DNA from: an uncultured Christensenellaceae bacterium
GTDB taxonomy: Bacteria; Bacillota; Clostridia; Christensenellales; Borkfalkiaceae
Length of the DNA: 64,000 bases
Reading direction: 5' to 3'
Assembly (NCBI GenBank): GCA_910588685.1
Contig: CAJUPX010000002.1
Location: forward strand, 62,001 to 126,000
The translations under genes were made by a program, and so were the position numbers. Of the stretch, positions 1-8,308 are shown in pieces. Numbering within the stretch: the stretch's first letter is position 1; each line of letters begins with the position of its first letter. The notes under the pieces were generated by a model. That model saw nothing but the letters and a program-made list of their open reading frames with translations. It was not told the DNA's origin and searched no databases.

Positions 1-2157
1 CGACAGGCGCAACCCCGCGCCGTCCTCCACAAGCCGGATAATGTTTTTCATCTTATCCGCGCCGTAATACAGCTCAAGCCCGAAGCCGCTTAAAAGCTCG
101 CCGGCGAGCTCGCCCGTATTCAGAACGTCGGATAAGCTTCTTAATTTTTCAAGCTTTTCATAAAATGCGCACAGCTTGTCTGCCGTTACACTGTGCCCGC
201 AAAACCTTGCGGAAAAATCGCGGCAGCATTCGCGGAAAAGCTTAAATTTATTTTCTTTTTTATCCTTATACTTTATTTTTATAAACGCAAGCTCGTCCTC
301 CGTTAACCCGCCGAGCGGCGACAAAAGCGCGGTAACGAGCGGTATATCCTGCTCGGCGTTGTCTATAAGTCCGAAAATATCCAAAAAATTTTTAACTTCG
401 GGAAAGGAGAACAAGCTCTCCTCTTTAACTCCGGAAACAGAATATCCCGCGTCGCGCAGAGCGCGCACTATACCCTCCACCGAGCCGCTCTTATTTTTAC
501 GGGTCAAGATACAGATATCTCCGGGCTGGGTATCTACGTATTCGCCGGTATCCGCATTAAAATGTCTGCCGCGCAGCACCTCTTTTACAAGCGCAACAAC
601 GCCCAGCCCCTCGCGGGTGTGCCCCGACTCCGTTCCTCCTTTAAGAACCGAATACACACCCGAATTTAGCTCTTCCCTTTCGTCTTCGCCAAAGATTAAC
701 AGCTTTGCTTCGCCGTCGCCCGCAGGATATTTTCCGCCGCCGAGCATTTGCGAAGTGGCGGCATAATCTATACCGCACGTTTCATCGGTCATAATCTCTG
801 AAAAAAGCCCGTTTACAAAGTCGAGCACTCCGCCTGCGCTGCGGAAATTGTTCGAGAGCCGCAGAGCCGTTCCCCCCTCCGCTCCGAGCGTGCGGAATTT
901 TTCGGTAAAGAACTGCGATTTGCTGCCGCGGAATCCGTAAATCGCCTGCTTTACGTCGCCTACAAGAAAAACCTCGCCGTCAAGCGCGGAAATAATTTCC
1001 TCCTGCACGGGATTTACGTCCTGATACTCGTCGACAAATATGTATTTATATTTTTCGTTAATCTGTTTTTTCACGTTTTCGTCGGATAAAAGTTCAAGCG
1101 TTAAATGCTCCAAATCGTTGTAGTCAAGCTTGTTTTCTTCACGCTTAACCGCGGTATATTCGCGGTCGTACTGCAATAATATATCGGAAAAAGCCGCGGC
1201 AAGCCTGCCGCCGCCCAAAAAATATTCAAGCTCTTTATTTCTCTCTTCAAAGTCGCCCGCAAGCGCGTTGTAACGTTTTAAAATACTCTCTCTGAACCTT
1301 TTAAAGCTCTCCCCCGCCTCTTTATCCTCTGCCGCGTCGCTTGGTTTTCTCGTGGCGCTTAGCTGCGGTTTTTCGCCGTACAGAACGCCAGCGCTTGCGT
1401 TTATATTTGCTTTCATTTCGGCGAAGATATTAGAATAGGTCGCCGCGCGTTTAGTCACGGGGAAAGCCGCCTCAAAATCCTTTACGGCATTGAAAAGCCG
1501 CTCGTATTTTTTTGCGCGTTCAGCTACGAGAAGATAATTTACCGCCTCGAAACCGTCCTCGGTATAGAGCAAAGGCGCGTTTATAAGAATATCCTTGTAA
1601 TGCGCCGCCGAGCGCACCGCCGCATACGCCTCATTTAAAAGGTTTTTAACCGAATTATCGCTGCGCTTGCGCATATACGACTGCAAAACCAGCTTAAACG
1701 CGACGTTGTCCTCCGCATAAAGACGGTCGAACAGATTTTCCATCGCCCGCGAACCCATATCTCTGGCAGCCGCGTCGTCTGAAGAAATTATGTCAAAACC
1801 GCCGTCAATATCCAGGAGATAAAAATACGTGCGCAGCAATCTTGCGCAAAAGGAGTGTATTGTGGAAATATCGGCGGAGGGAATTTTTGCAAGCTGTAAT
1901 TTCAGCCTCGCACGCGTCTGGGCGTCCGCCGTTTCTGTTTTTTTAATTAGCGCGGCGCGCAGCTTGTCCTTCATCTGCGCCGCCGCTTTTTTTGTAAACG
2001 TAACAGCAAGCACTTCGTCCACGTCCGCGCCGTCCGCTATTGCGTCTACGAGCTTTTTAATCATTACAAAGGTTTTACCGCTGCCTGCCGAAGCGGAAAC
2101 TATAACCTTTCCGCGGCTCTCCACCGCCGCCAGCTGCTGTGGCGTGAGATTACTCAT
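1..2157 (-). CDS. addA: AddA, helicase-nuclease subunit A of AddAB (C-terminal part beyond left edge)
   Basis: ATP-dependent DNA helicase/exonuclease subunit that with AddB resects double-strand breaks for RecA-dependent repair. Reading the minus strand from an ATG at 2157 gives 719 codons without a stop to the window edge. The N-terminus carries the UvrD-type Q motif (NLTPQQLAAV, residues 3-12) and a Walker A segment SASAGSGKT at about residues 22-30. Further on are TFTKKAAAQMKDKL (motif Ia), ADISTIHSFCARLLR, LDYNDLEHLT, YIFVDEYQDVNPVQ (motif II) and VGDVKQAIYGFRGS (motif III), all typical of AddA. The start overlaps the last 8 bases of addB, so the two are translationally coupled. The usual length is about 1200 residues, so some 500 residues including the PD-(D/E)XK nuclease domain lie outside the window. 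Confidence 0.95.
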   Translation of the reverse strand, partial: MSNLTPQQLAAVESRGKVIVSASAGSGKTFVMIKKLVDAIADGADVDEVLAVTFTKKAAAQMKDKLRAALIKKTETADAQTRARLKLQLAKIPSADISTIHSFCARLLRTYFYLLDIDGGFDIISSDDAAARDMGSRAMENLFDRLYAEDNVAFKLVLQSYMRKRSDNSVKNLLNEAYAAVRSAAHYKDILINAPLLYTEDGFEAVNYLLVAERAKKYERLFNAVKDFEAAFPVTKRAATYSNIFAEMKANINASAGVLYGEKPQLSATRKPSDAAEDKEAGESFKRFRESILKRYNALAGDFEERNKELEYFLGGGRLAAAFSDILLQYDREYTAVKREENKLDYNDLEHLTLELLSDENVKKQINEKYKYIFVDEYQDVNPVQEEIISALDGEVFLVGDVKQAIYGFRGSKSQFFTEKFRTLGAEGGTALRLSNNFRSAGGVLDFVNGLFSEIMTDETCGIDYAATSQMLGGGKYPAGDGEAKLLIFGEDEREELNSGVYSVLKGGTESGHTREGLGVVALVKEVLRGRHFNADTGEYVDTQPGDICILTRKNKSGSVEGIVRALRDAGYSVSGVKEESLFSFPEVKNFLDIFGLIDNAEQDIPLVTALLSPLGGLTEDELAFIKIKYKDKKENKFKLFRECCRDFSARFCGHSVTADKLCAFYEKLEKLRSLSDVLNTGELAGELLSGFGLELYYGADKMKNIIRLVEDGAGLRLS

Positions 2158-5100
2158 TTCCGTCCTCCTTTATCTGCTTTACGATTTCCGCAATACGCGA
2201 GCATTTAACCGAAGCGCTTTTACGCTCGCCTCCGTCGCGCACCGCTGAATACGAACAGCTTCCTCCTGCGCGGCAATATTCGCACACATCCTCCGCGGGC
2301 GAGGGAACAATGTTCCCCTCAAGCATTTCTTTGGCTGCCTTACCGGCTACCAACTTTGAATATTCCAAAAAGTAGGGAAACTTCCAGGCGGGCATAGCCG
2401 CGTCAACGCTTCTGCCCTCCAGATACGCGTCTACATATTCGCTTTTTTTCTTGGGCTCCACCGCACTATCCGAGGCGCGGACCACTTCGCTGCTGCCGTC
2501 CATAAATCCGCGCAATCTGAATACGCCGTCCTTCTCCGCCGAATAATCCACCGCCGCAGGGAAATAATATGCGCCTACGGCACGCTTGCCCTCCGACGCG
2601 GAAAGCAGATACAGCGGAAGCTGCAGCTTTGCGCCCGTATAGTATTTGGACGGCGAACAGTCCACCTTCCCCGATTTATAGTCGATAATGCGCACCATAT
2701 CTCCGCATTGGTCCACCCTGTCTATACGTCCGTAAACTTTAACGCCGTCAAACAGCTCCACCGTACATTTACTTTCGACGGCTACAACTTTAAACTGCGA
2801 ATTTTTGAGCTGAAGATACATTCCCTTGCTCACTTCAACAGCCTCGCTTATAAGCTCGCCCGTGAGGTATTGCCCGCTTTTACTGTCGGCAAGCGCGCTG
2901 TACGGCGGTTTTGAAAGCTTTTCGGCGGCAAGCGCGCGCGCCTTATTTTCAAACTCACCGTACTCCGTTCCGTCAACGTATTGAGCGGCATCCTGCAAAA
3001 CCGAGTGAATAAAGTTTCCGGTGTCCGCGGCGCGTATTTCACCCTCCTCACGCTCTTTCAGGCACAGTCCCTGGCGGATAAAAGCAAGATAAGGACAGGA
3101 GAAATAAGTTTCAAGCGTTGTAGGCGAAAGGCTTCCGTGCTTTAAATAAAGTTCTCCGCCGCGTGTAATCACGCCGCGCCGCGGCTTTTTTAAGACTTCG
3201 TCCGCCTGCTCCTTAAACCCGCGCCCTGCTAAAACGGAATATATTGCCGCAGCTTCGCCGCCGCCGCTTTTTAAACGCGCAAGCGCAGGAAGCATTTCGC
3301 TGCAATAATACGGAGCCGAACGCTGGGATTTTACAACTTTTGAAAGCTCCGCGCGCTTTAAATTACTGCCCGACGGCGTACAGAAAATTGCCTGTGCATA
3401 CAAAATTATTTCGCTCGGCGTGCACTCCTCGCCCCCCGACTGCGCGGGATACGTGAGATACAGCGCCTTTTTAAACGCGCATACGTTAAGCGCAATAACC
3501 TCGCGCATACGCGCGTTCACCTGCCCTATCCTCGGGGATATGTTGACGTTAACGCTCTCCAACAGCGCTATTTCTCTGTCGGTTATAAGCGCGGTATCCG
3601 CGTTCTGCGCGGGCACTCCGTTTGTCAGACCTGCGGCAAAAACCACGTTACTGCCTATATTGACGGTAGAGGCAATATCGCCCACAAACACCGCGTCGGA
3701 TTTAGGCGGAATTATGGAAATTTCCATAGCCGCAAAGCCGGTTGACAGCAGCTTTACAAATTCAGACAGCGGCAAATTTTCGCCCGCAATGCTCTCCGCT
3801 TCGGCTAAAACGCTTTCAGCCGCCTCGTAAGCGCGGGTGCAGAACCCGGCGGCAAGCGGTTTGTCGTCGCGGAATTTTTCGTATAAATTTTTAAGGCTTT
3901 CCTCAACCTTATATTCTTCAAGCAAGCGGCGAACGCCCGCGCATATGCCGGATTTACCGCCGTCGGACTTAAAAATATCGAGTCCCTTTATAAACACTGC
4001 GCGCACGCGCTCTATAGCCTCGGTATCGAACTCGGTATCCTGTAAAAATTCCTGTTTGGGAGCACGCCTGACTCCGCCGCGGTAGGTACAAAACCGCAGC
4101 ATATAATTACGGAACATATCTTTATCCCGCCTCTCGCCAGGGAATAACGGCGAAGCTACAACTTCGTTTACGTCTTTCATACGGCAGCCCGACTGCACGC
4201 AGCGGAGAAAAGATAGTATAAACGCGCCCAGAGAATGCCCGGACAGAGGATACCGTATGTCGGCGAAATAAGGTATTTTATAACGCGCGAAAACTCTGGA
4301 CAGAGAACGCTCCTTGCCGGCGAGGTCAGGCAACATAACGGAAATTTTGGCGTATCTCTCGTCAAAATCCAGAACGTGTTTTTTAATGCTCGCCGCAATA
4401 AATTCCAGCTCCTCCTCGCTGTCGGACGCCTCTAAAACGCGCACCGAACTGCACTTTTCGGGCGGCATATGATAGCTAAACGGATTGAACAGCCGTGCGC
4501 GCAAAACCTCGGCGTCTTCGTTTAAAACCTGAACGGCGGTTTGCTTTTCCGCCCCGCCGAACTCAGCCGCCATAGCGGTAAACTGACCGTATGATTCATT
4601 GACGTACAAATCGTAACCGCCGCTTACAAACAGCCCCCAAACGCCGTCTGCGGCGGAGAACGCCGCTCTTACGCATTCCGAAGTAGTGCCCGTAAACGCC
4701 TGAAAACCCAGAAAAATGACGTAGGCGCCCGCTATTTTACGGCTTGTTTCTATAACCGCGGGCAGCTGCTTCAAATATCCGTTCCTGTCCTGCAAGCCGC
4801 TCTCTTTCAGGTATTTTTCATATTCCGTATAAACGAGAGCGATATCCGAAAGCTTGTTACCGAGCATTCCTCCGGCGTTTGAAGCGGTTTTTAAATGCTC
4901 CGCAGACACCCTCGAAGCGTATAAAAGCGCGATAGTGTCGTAGACGGACTGCGCCGCGCCGGCTGTACCGGGTTTTTTGAATACTTTAAACTCGCTTTTG
5001 TGCTCTTCCATAATCTTGCGCACAGCCATTGCCGAACCGCGGCTGGACAATACGCCGCGCGCCTTGCCCTTTTCGGAAGTCAAAAACCGCGCAAAAGTAT

Positions 5101-5278
5101 AAACGGAGGTTAAAAACGTACCGCCGTTTGCGGCGCAGACCGCGCGTTCCGCCGCAAGCGTAAGCCTGTCCTCGCAAAAAATTACCGTTTTCCTTCCGGC
5201 AATTTCGTTTTTGGTTACTTCTTCTTTAAGTTTTTCAAGAGCCGCCGAAAGCGACGGACAGGCTACCGCTTTAATCAT
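2150..5278 (-). CDS. addB: AddB, nuclease subunit B of AddAB
   Basis: Partner of AddA in the RecBCD-equivalent break-processing nuclease. The protein has 1042 residues. The C-terminal nuclease domain is clear: TGNFIHSVLQDAAQ, then MVRIIDYKSGKVD with the catalytic D and K, then GAKLQLPLYLLSA. The iron-sulphur cysteines are in place: one in FSCPYLAFIRQGL and three in CEYCRAGGSC, with the C-x2-C-x5-C spacing known from B. subtilis AddB. The N-terminus goes directly into VIFCEDRLTLAAERAV and has no P-loop, whereas B. subtilis AddB keeps a Walker A motif, so the ATP site is probably absent. First gene of the addB-addA pair; divergent from the lipoprotein gene at 5394. Confidence 0.93.
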   Translation of the reverse strand: MIKAVACPSLSAALEKLKEEVTKNEIAGRKTVIFCEDRLTLAAERAVCAANGGTFLTSVYTFARFLTSEKGKARGVLSSRGSAMAVRKIMEEHKSEFKVFKKPGTAGAAQSVYDTIALLYASRVSAEHLKTASNAGGMLGNKLSDIALVYTEYEKYLKESGLQDRNGYLKQLPAVIETSRKIAGAYVIFLGFQAFTGTTSECVRAAFSAADGVWGLFVSGGYDLYVNESYGQFTAMAAEFGGAEKQTAVQVLNEDAEVLRARLFNPFSYHMPPEKCSSVRVLEASDSEEELEFIAASIKKHVLDFDERYAKISVMLPDLAGKERSLSRVFARYKIPYFADIRYPLSGHSLGAFILSFLRCVQSGCRMKDVNEVVASPLFPGERRDKDMFRNYMLRFCTYRGGVRRAPKQEFLQDTEFDTEAIERVRAVFIKGLDIFKSDGGKSGICAGVRRLLEEYKVEESLKNLYEKFRDDKPLAAGFCTRAYEAAESVLAEAESIAGENLPLSEFVKLLSTGFAAMEISIIPPKSDAVFVGDIASTVNIGSNVVFAAGLTNGVPAQNADTALITDREIALLESVNVNISPRIGQVNARMREVIALNVCAFKKALYLTYPAQSGGEECTPSEIILYAQAIFCTPSGSNLKRAELSKVVKSQRSAPYYCSEMLPALARLKSGGGEAAAIYSVLAGRGFKEQADEVLKKPRRGVITRGGELYLKHGSLSPTTLETYFSCPYLAFIRQGLCLKEREEGEIRAADTGNFIHSVLQDAAQYVDGTEYGEFENKARALAAEKLSKPPYSALADSKSGQYLTGELISEAVEVSKGMYLQLKNSQFKVVAVESKCTVELFDGVKVYGRIDRVDQCGDMVRIIDYKSGKVDCSPSKYYTGAKLQLPLYLLSASEGKRAVGAYYFPAAVDYSAEKDGVFRLRGFMDGSSEVVRASDSAVEPKKKSEYVDAYLEGRSVDAAMPAWKFPYFLEYSKLVAGKAAKEMLEGNIVPSPAEDVCEYCRAGGSCSYSAVRDGGERKSASVKCSRIAEIVKQIKEDGNE

Positions 5279-5284
5279 AACTAC

Positions 5285-5313
5285 ATTATATCATAATCCT
5301 CGCTCAATTTTAA
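5285..5313 (-). promoter_or_regulatory. Candidate addBA promoter lying almost on the start codon
   Basis: On the minus strand a perfect TATAAT lies at 5290-5285, only 6 bases before the addB ATG (5278-5276), with a weak TTAAAA (-35, 5313-5308) 17 bases further up. If used, transcription would begin at or next to the A of the ATG, giving a leaderless message. A purine stretch AGGA at 5300-5297 is too far from the ATG for a normal ribosome binding site. Confidence 0.4.
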
Positions 5314-5333
5314 ATAAAATGCGTATAAAAGTT

Positions 5334-5362
5334 TTTACAATTTTAAAAAACTATGTTATAAT
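5334..5362 (+). promoter_or_regulatory. Sigma-A type promoter for the 5394 lipoprotein gene
   Basis: TTTACA at 5334-5339, a 17-base spacer, and TATAAT at 5357-5362 preceded by TG one base upstream (extended -10). The ribosome binding site AGAAAGG is at 5381-5387, 6 bases before the ATG at 5394. Confidence 0.75.
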
Positions 5363-5393
5363 AGTTTTAATTTTGAATTAAGAAAGGTAATCT

Positions 5394-6509
5394 ATGAAAA
5401 AACCTATCACCGCACTGGCACTGGCGCTTGCCGCCGGCTGCGCAATTACTTTTTCGGGTTGCGGAAGCGCGACAATACTCAATACCGCTTCGCTCAGCTC
5501 TAACTGGTACGCACTCACGTCTTATAAAAATATACAGCCCACGTTCAAGGGCGAGCAAAACGCCGAACGCGCTACGTATACCGTCACGCACGAGCAAGGT
5601 TCGCTTGCAAATAATTCCTATTCCGTTAAGTTTAACAAAGACGGTGTTTACGAAACGCTTTTTTATGCTGTGGATTTCGACTACAACTCGTTCGGCAACG
5701 AAGAATACGCCAAGGCTTACGGCGAGGCTTACAATAATAAACCCGTACCGGCTTACTACTATAAAACTACTTTCGATATGCCTGAAATGGTGTTTACCTG
5801 CGGCGGGGCAAGCACGGAAGCGCTGCACGAAACAACGGTTACCGAGTGCTACTTTCTGCCCGTTAAGGACAGGCTGCGCCCGCTTTACTCAAAAATAAGC
5901 GTTCTCAGCCACTCACCCGCAAATGCAACCGCGTCGTCGCTTGAAAATCTTTATAAAACAATAGACCGCACCTACGAATGCTTTTACGAATATAGCGGCG
6001 GAGACAAGCTGCATACAGTTAAAACTAAATTGACCTTCGGCGCGGACGACTACCAGACTTCCACCGAAACGCAATGGATAACTTATGACAAGCTTGACGG
6101 CGCGGCAAACATACTGTTTGACAACAACTCCGTGGATATTGCAATACGCGCAATGGGAATTAACCCCAGCCTGTCGCAGCCGATAAGCCTTTACGCACCC
6201 AACAGCGGTGTTCAGAATTATAACATTAAGGGCTCCGACGCCGCTCTCGGCGAAAACGAGCATAAAAGCATTACGGCAATTTTAAAGGATAAAGGGCTGT
6301 TTACCCCTACCGACGACAAGCCGCTTGTAGACGCAGTTGCAGCAAGCGTAAGCTATATAGGCGAGCTTACGGGAGTTTCCCAAACGTACTGGTACGCTGC
6401 GGTTACTAATCCTAAAAACAACACCGCGCGGGCTACTATGCTTAAAATATCCGCGCCGCTTGCTTACAGCTTGGGAACGCTCAATTATGTTTTAACAGAC
6501 TTGAAATAA
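5394..6509 (+). CDS. Secreted lipoprotein of unknown function, 371 aa
   Basis: The N-terminus MKKPITALALALAAGCAITFSGCG is a lipoprotein signal; the lipobox FSGC gives a lipidated Cys at residue 23. The mature part has many Tyr and Thr residues, no membrane segment and no family I recognise; it looks like an extracytoplasmic beta-rich domain. It is a single gene with its own promoter and ribosome binding site, and is followed by a strong hairpin. It shares no obvious sequence with the three small lipoproteins that converge on it. The gene is well supported; no function can be assigned. Confidence 0.85.
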   Translation: MKKPITALALALAAGCAITFSGCGSATILNTASLSSNWYALTSYKNIQPTFKGEQNAERATYTVTHEQGSLANNSYSVKFNKDGVYETLFYAVDFDYNSFGNEEYAKAYGEAYNNKPVPAYYYKTTFDMPEMVFTCGGASTEALHETTVTECYFLPVKDRLRPLYSKISVLSHSPANATASSLENLYKTIDRTYECFYEYSGGDKLHTVKTKLTFGADDYQTSTETQWITYDKLDGAANILFDNNSVDIAIRAMGINPSLSQPISLYAPNSGVQNYNIKGSDAALGENEHKSITAILKDKGLFTPTDDKPLVDAVAASVSYIGELTGVSQTYWYAAVTNPKNNTARATMLKISAPLAYSLGTLNYVLTDLK

Positions 6510-6520
6510 AAAATAAATTT

Positions 6521-6551
6521 ATCGGGCGGAGGCAATTTGCCTCCGCCCGAT
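6521..6551. terminator. Bidirectional terminator between convergent genes
   Basis: A 13-base perfect stem, arms 6521-6533 and 6539-6551, with a 5-base AATTT loop. It is followed by TTTT on the plus strand and by an AT-rich T run on the minus strand. It lies between the plus lipoprotein stop (6509) and the minus lipoprotein stop (6553). The core GGCGGAGGC arm recurs in the hairpin at 10612. Confidence 0.85.
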
Positions 6552-6552
6552 T

Positions 6553-7071
6553 TTAAATTATTTCCCAAGAATCAGGCGGGGTATTATCTGTTTCAATATA
6601 ATATCCTTTCGCCTTGCATACTTCTATTATTCGTGACAAATGCTCGTCAGTTATTATATCGGCTTCATATGCTCTTTCAATATAAAAACATTCGCCGTTA
6701 CTTACAACTACAATACTATAAGATGCATCTTTAACCGTTGCTATATAAACGCCGTTAACATATATTTTAGGCAATGCTATAGCAGGATAACAAATATTAG
6801 GATCACCGTCATAGCTGACAATTGCCACTATTTTGCCATCGTAAATTCCCAAGTTACCTTTTACACTTAAATATTGAAGCTTGCTTTTTTTATTATTAAA
6901 ATAACTCTTTATATATGCGTGACGTATTTCTATTACTTCTTCACGAGTAAAACCGAATACACCTACCACGTCTTTATCGTAATCTTTCTTTTCGCAAGCC
7001 ATTATTGGTAATGCAAATATTGCACTTATTACTACTAAGAATAAAACGATATACTTCTTTATATTTTTCAT
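6553..7071 (-). CDS. Small lipoprotein, array copy 3 of 3 (172 aa)
   Basis: Last copy, in reading direction, of a tandem family of three. The signal peptide ends in the lipobox LPIMAC, then comes a charged stretch (EKKDYDKDVVGV), the conserved block GFTREEVIEIRHAYIKSY and KKSKLQYLSVKGNLGIYDGK. A hydrophobic middle differs from the other copies, then follow SIVVVSNGECFYIERAYEADIITDEHLSRIIEV and a tail GYYIETDNTPPDSWEII that differs from the other two. The N-terminal 28 codons and the upstream spacer are identical in DNA to copy 2. There is no known catalytic motif. The AYEA...ITDEHL block resembles small hypothetical lipoproteins of gut Clostridia, but I cannot name a family. The ribosome binding site is a weak GGGGTG. 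Confidence 0.85.
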   Translation of the reverse strand: MKNIKKYIVLFLVVISAIFALPIMACEKKDYDKDVVGVFGFTREEVIEIRHAYIKSYFNNKKSKLQYLSVKGNLGIYDGKIVAIVSYDGDPNICYPAIALPKIYVNGVYIATVKDASYSIVVVSNGECFYIERAYEADIITDEHLSRIIEVCKAKGYYIETDNTPPDSWEII

Positions 7072-7272
7072 AATTGCACCCCGCTTGTATTTTCTATATA
7101 CGTAACGAATATATTACACATTTTGTCCCAAATATATGATATTTTAGAAGGAGGCAAATTGCCTCCTTCTTTTTCATTCTTGCAACCAAGGGGGCGGAGT
7201 AAGCACATCCTCGTCGTAATATCCCTTTGCCTTAGACACTTCTATTATCTGTGACAAATGCTCGTCGGTTAT
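6988..7272. repeat. 285-base perfect direct repeat, copy A
   Basis: Identical base for base to 7603-7887 (offset 615). It covers the start of lipoprotein copy 3, the whole 102-base spacer and the end of copy 2. It is the signature of recent unequal exchange or gene conversion within the array. The first mismatches are at 6987/7602 and 7273/7888. Confidence 0.9.
7146..7170. terminator. Hairpin after lipoprotein copy 2 (attenuator or weak terminator)
   Basis: Arms AGAAGGAGGC (7146-7155) and its complement 7161-7170 with an AAATT loop, 3 bases after the stop of copy 2. On the minus (coding) strand the stem is followed by CTAAAATATC rather than a clean T run, so it may only partly stop transcription. 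Confidence 0.5.
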
Positions 7273-7686
7273 CATACCCGCTTCATATGCACTGATTATG
7301 TGCATACACTCGCCGTTACTTACAACCACAACACTATAAGAGTAGTCTAAAACTGTCGCTACATATGTTCCATTAACAAATATCGCAGGAAACACCTGGG
7401 CGGGATAACTGATGTCAGGATCCGCATTCCATATAACTGCCACCATATTGCCGTTGTATATACCAAAATTACTTTTTATATTTACATATTGAAGTTTACT
7501 TTTTTTATTTTTGCAATAATTTTTCACATATGCGTGGCGTATTTCTATTACTTCTTCGCGGGTAAATCCGTCTACTCCAACCACATCTTTATCGTAATCT
7601 TCCTTTTCGCAAGCCATTATTGGTAATGCAAATATTGCACTTATTACTACTAAGAATAAAACGATATACTTCTTTATATTTTTCAT
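7174..7686 (-). CDS. Small lipoprotein, array copy 2 of 3 (170 aa)
   Basis: Same architecture as its neighbours: signal peptide with lipobox LPIMAC, the GFTREEVIEIRHAYVKNY block, KKSKLQYVNIKSNFGIYNGN, a divergent middle (residues about 85-120), then VVVSNGECMHIISAYEAGMITDEHLSQIIEV and a proline-rich end TPPPWLQE. The 3' end is identical in DNA to copy 1 and the 5' end to copy 3, so only the middle has diverged. Probably cotranscribed with the subtilase gene upstream. Function unknown. Confidence 0.85.
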   Translation of the reverse strand: MKNIKKYIVLFLVVISAIFALPIMACEKEDYDKDVVGVDGFTREEVIEIRHAYVKNYCKNKKSKLQYVNIKSNFGIYNGNMVAVIWNADPDISYPAQVFPAIFVNGTYVATVLDYSYSVVVVSNGECMHIISAYEAGMITDEHLSQIIEVSKAKGYYDEDVLTPPPWLQE

Positions 7687-7887
7687 AATTGCACCCCGCT
7701 TGTATTTTCTATATACGTAACGAATATATTACACATTTTGTCCCAAATATATGATATTTTAGAAGGAGGCAAATTGCCTCCTTCTTTTTCATTCTTGCAA
7801 CCAAGGGGGCGGAGTAAGCACATCCTCGTCGTAATATCCCTTTGCCTTAGACACTTCTATTATCTGTGACAAATGCTCGTCGGTTAT
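7603..7887. repeat. 285-base perfect direct repeat, copy B
   Basis: Second copy of the block at 6988-7272. It covers the start of lipoprotein copy 2, the spacer 7687-7788 and the end of copy 1. Confidence 0.9.
7761..7785. terminator. Hairpin after lipoprotein copy 1
   Basis: Exact duplicate of the 7146-7170 hairpin, 3 bases after the stop of copy 1. Confidence 0.5.
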
Positions 7888-8298
7888 TATACCCACTTCA
7901 TATGCTCTTTCAATATAAAAACATTCGCCACTGCTTACAACTACAACTTTATAAGATCCGCCACCAACAGACAATATATAGGTATTATTAATATATAGCG
8001 GTATTATGCCTGCGAGATAAAATTCACCAGGATCTTCATATTTTACAATTGCAACCTTATTTCCATTATAAGTTCCTAAGTTACATCTTACACTTAGGTA
8101 TTGAAGCTTACTTTTTTTATTTTTATGAAAACTTTTTATATATGCGTGACGTATTTCTATTACTTCTTCGCGGGTAAACCCGTCTACTCCGACCACGTCT
8201 TTATCATAATCTTCTTTTTCGCAAGCCGTTATCGACAACGCGAAAATTGCACTTATTACTACTAAGAACAAAATTATATACTTTTTTAACTTTTTCAT
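7789..8298 (-). CDS. Small lipoprotein, array copy 1 of 3 (169 aa)
   Basis: First copy of the array. The lipobox is LSITAC rather than LPIMAC. The GFTREEVIEIRHAYIKSF block and the end ITDEHLSQIIEVSKAKGYYDEDVLTPPPWLQE-type segment are as in copy 2, with a divergent middle. The ATG lies 10 bases after the subtilase stop codon, with a strong ribosome binding site AAAGGAGGG overlapping that stop, so it is translated as part of the subtilase operon. This tight linkage suggests the lipoproteins act with, or protect against, the secreted protease. That is inference from position only. Confidence 0.87.
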   Translation of the reverse strand: MKKLKKYIILFLVVISAIFALSITACEKEDYDKDVVGVDGFTREEVIEIRHAYIKSFHKNKKSKLQYLSVRCNLGTYNGNKVAIVKYEDPGEFYLAGIIPLYINNTYILSVGGGSYKVVVVSSGECFYIERAYEVGIITDEHLSQIIEVSKAKGYYDEDVLTPPPWLQE

Positions 8299-8308
8299 TA
8301 TCCCTCCT

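Noticed and set aside
7146..7170. Hairpin as a sequestered ribosome binding site, since it contains AAGGAGG
   Set aside because: No start codon follows at a usable distance on the minus strand; the next gene starts about 75 bases further on behind its own site.
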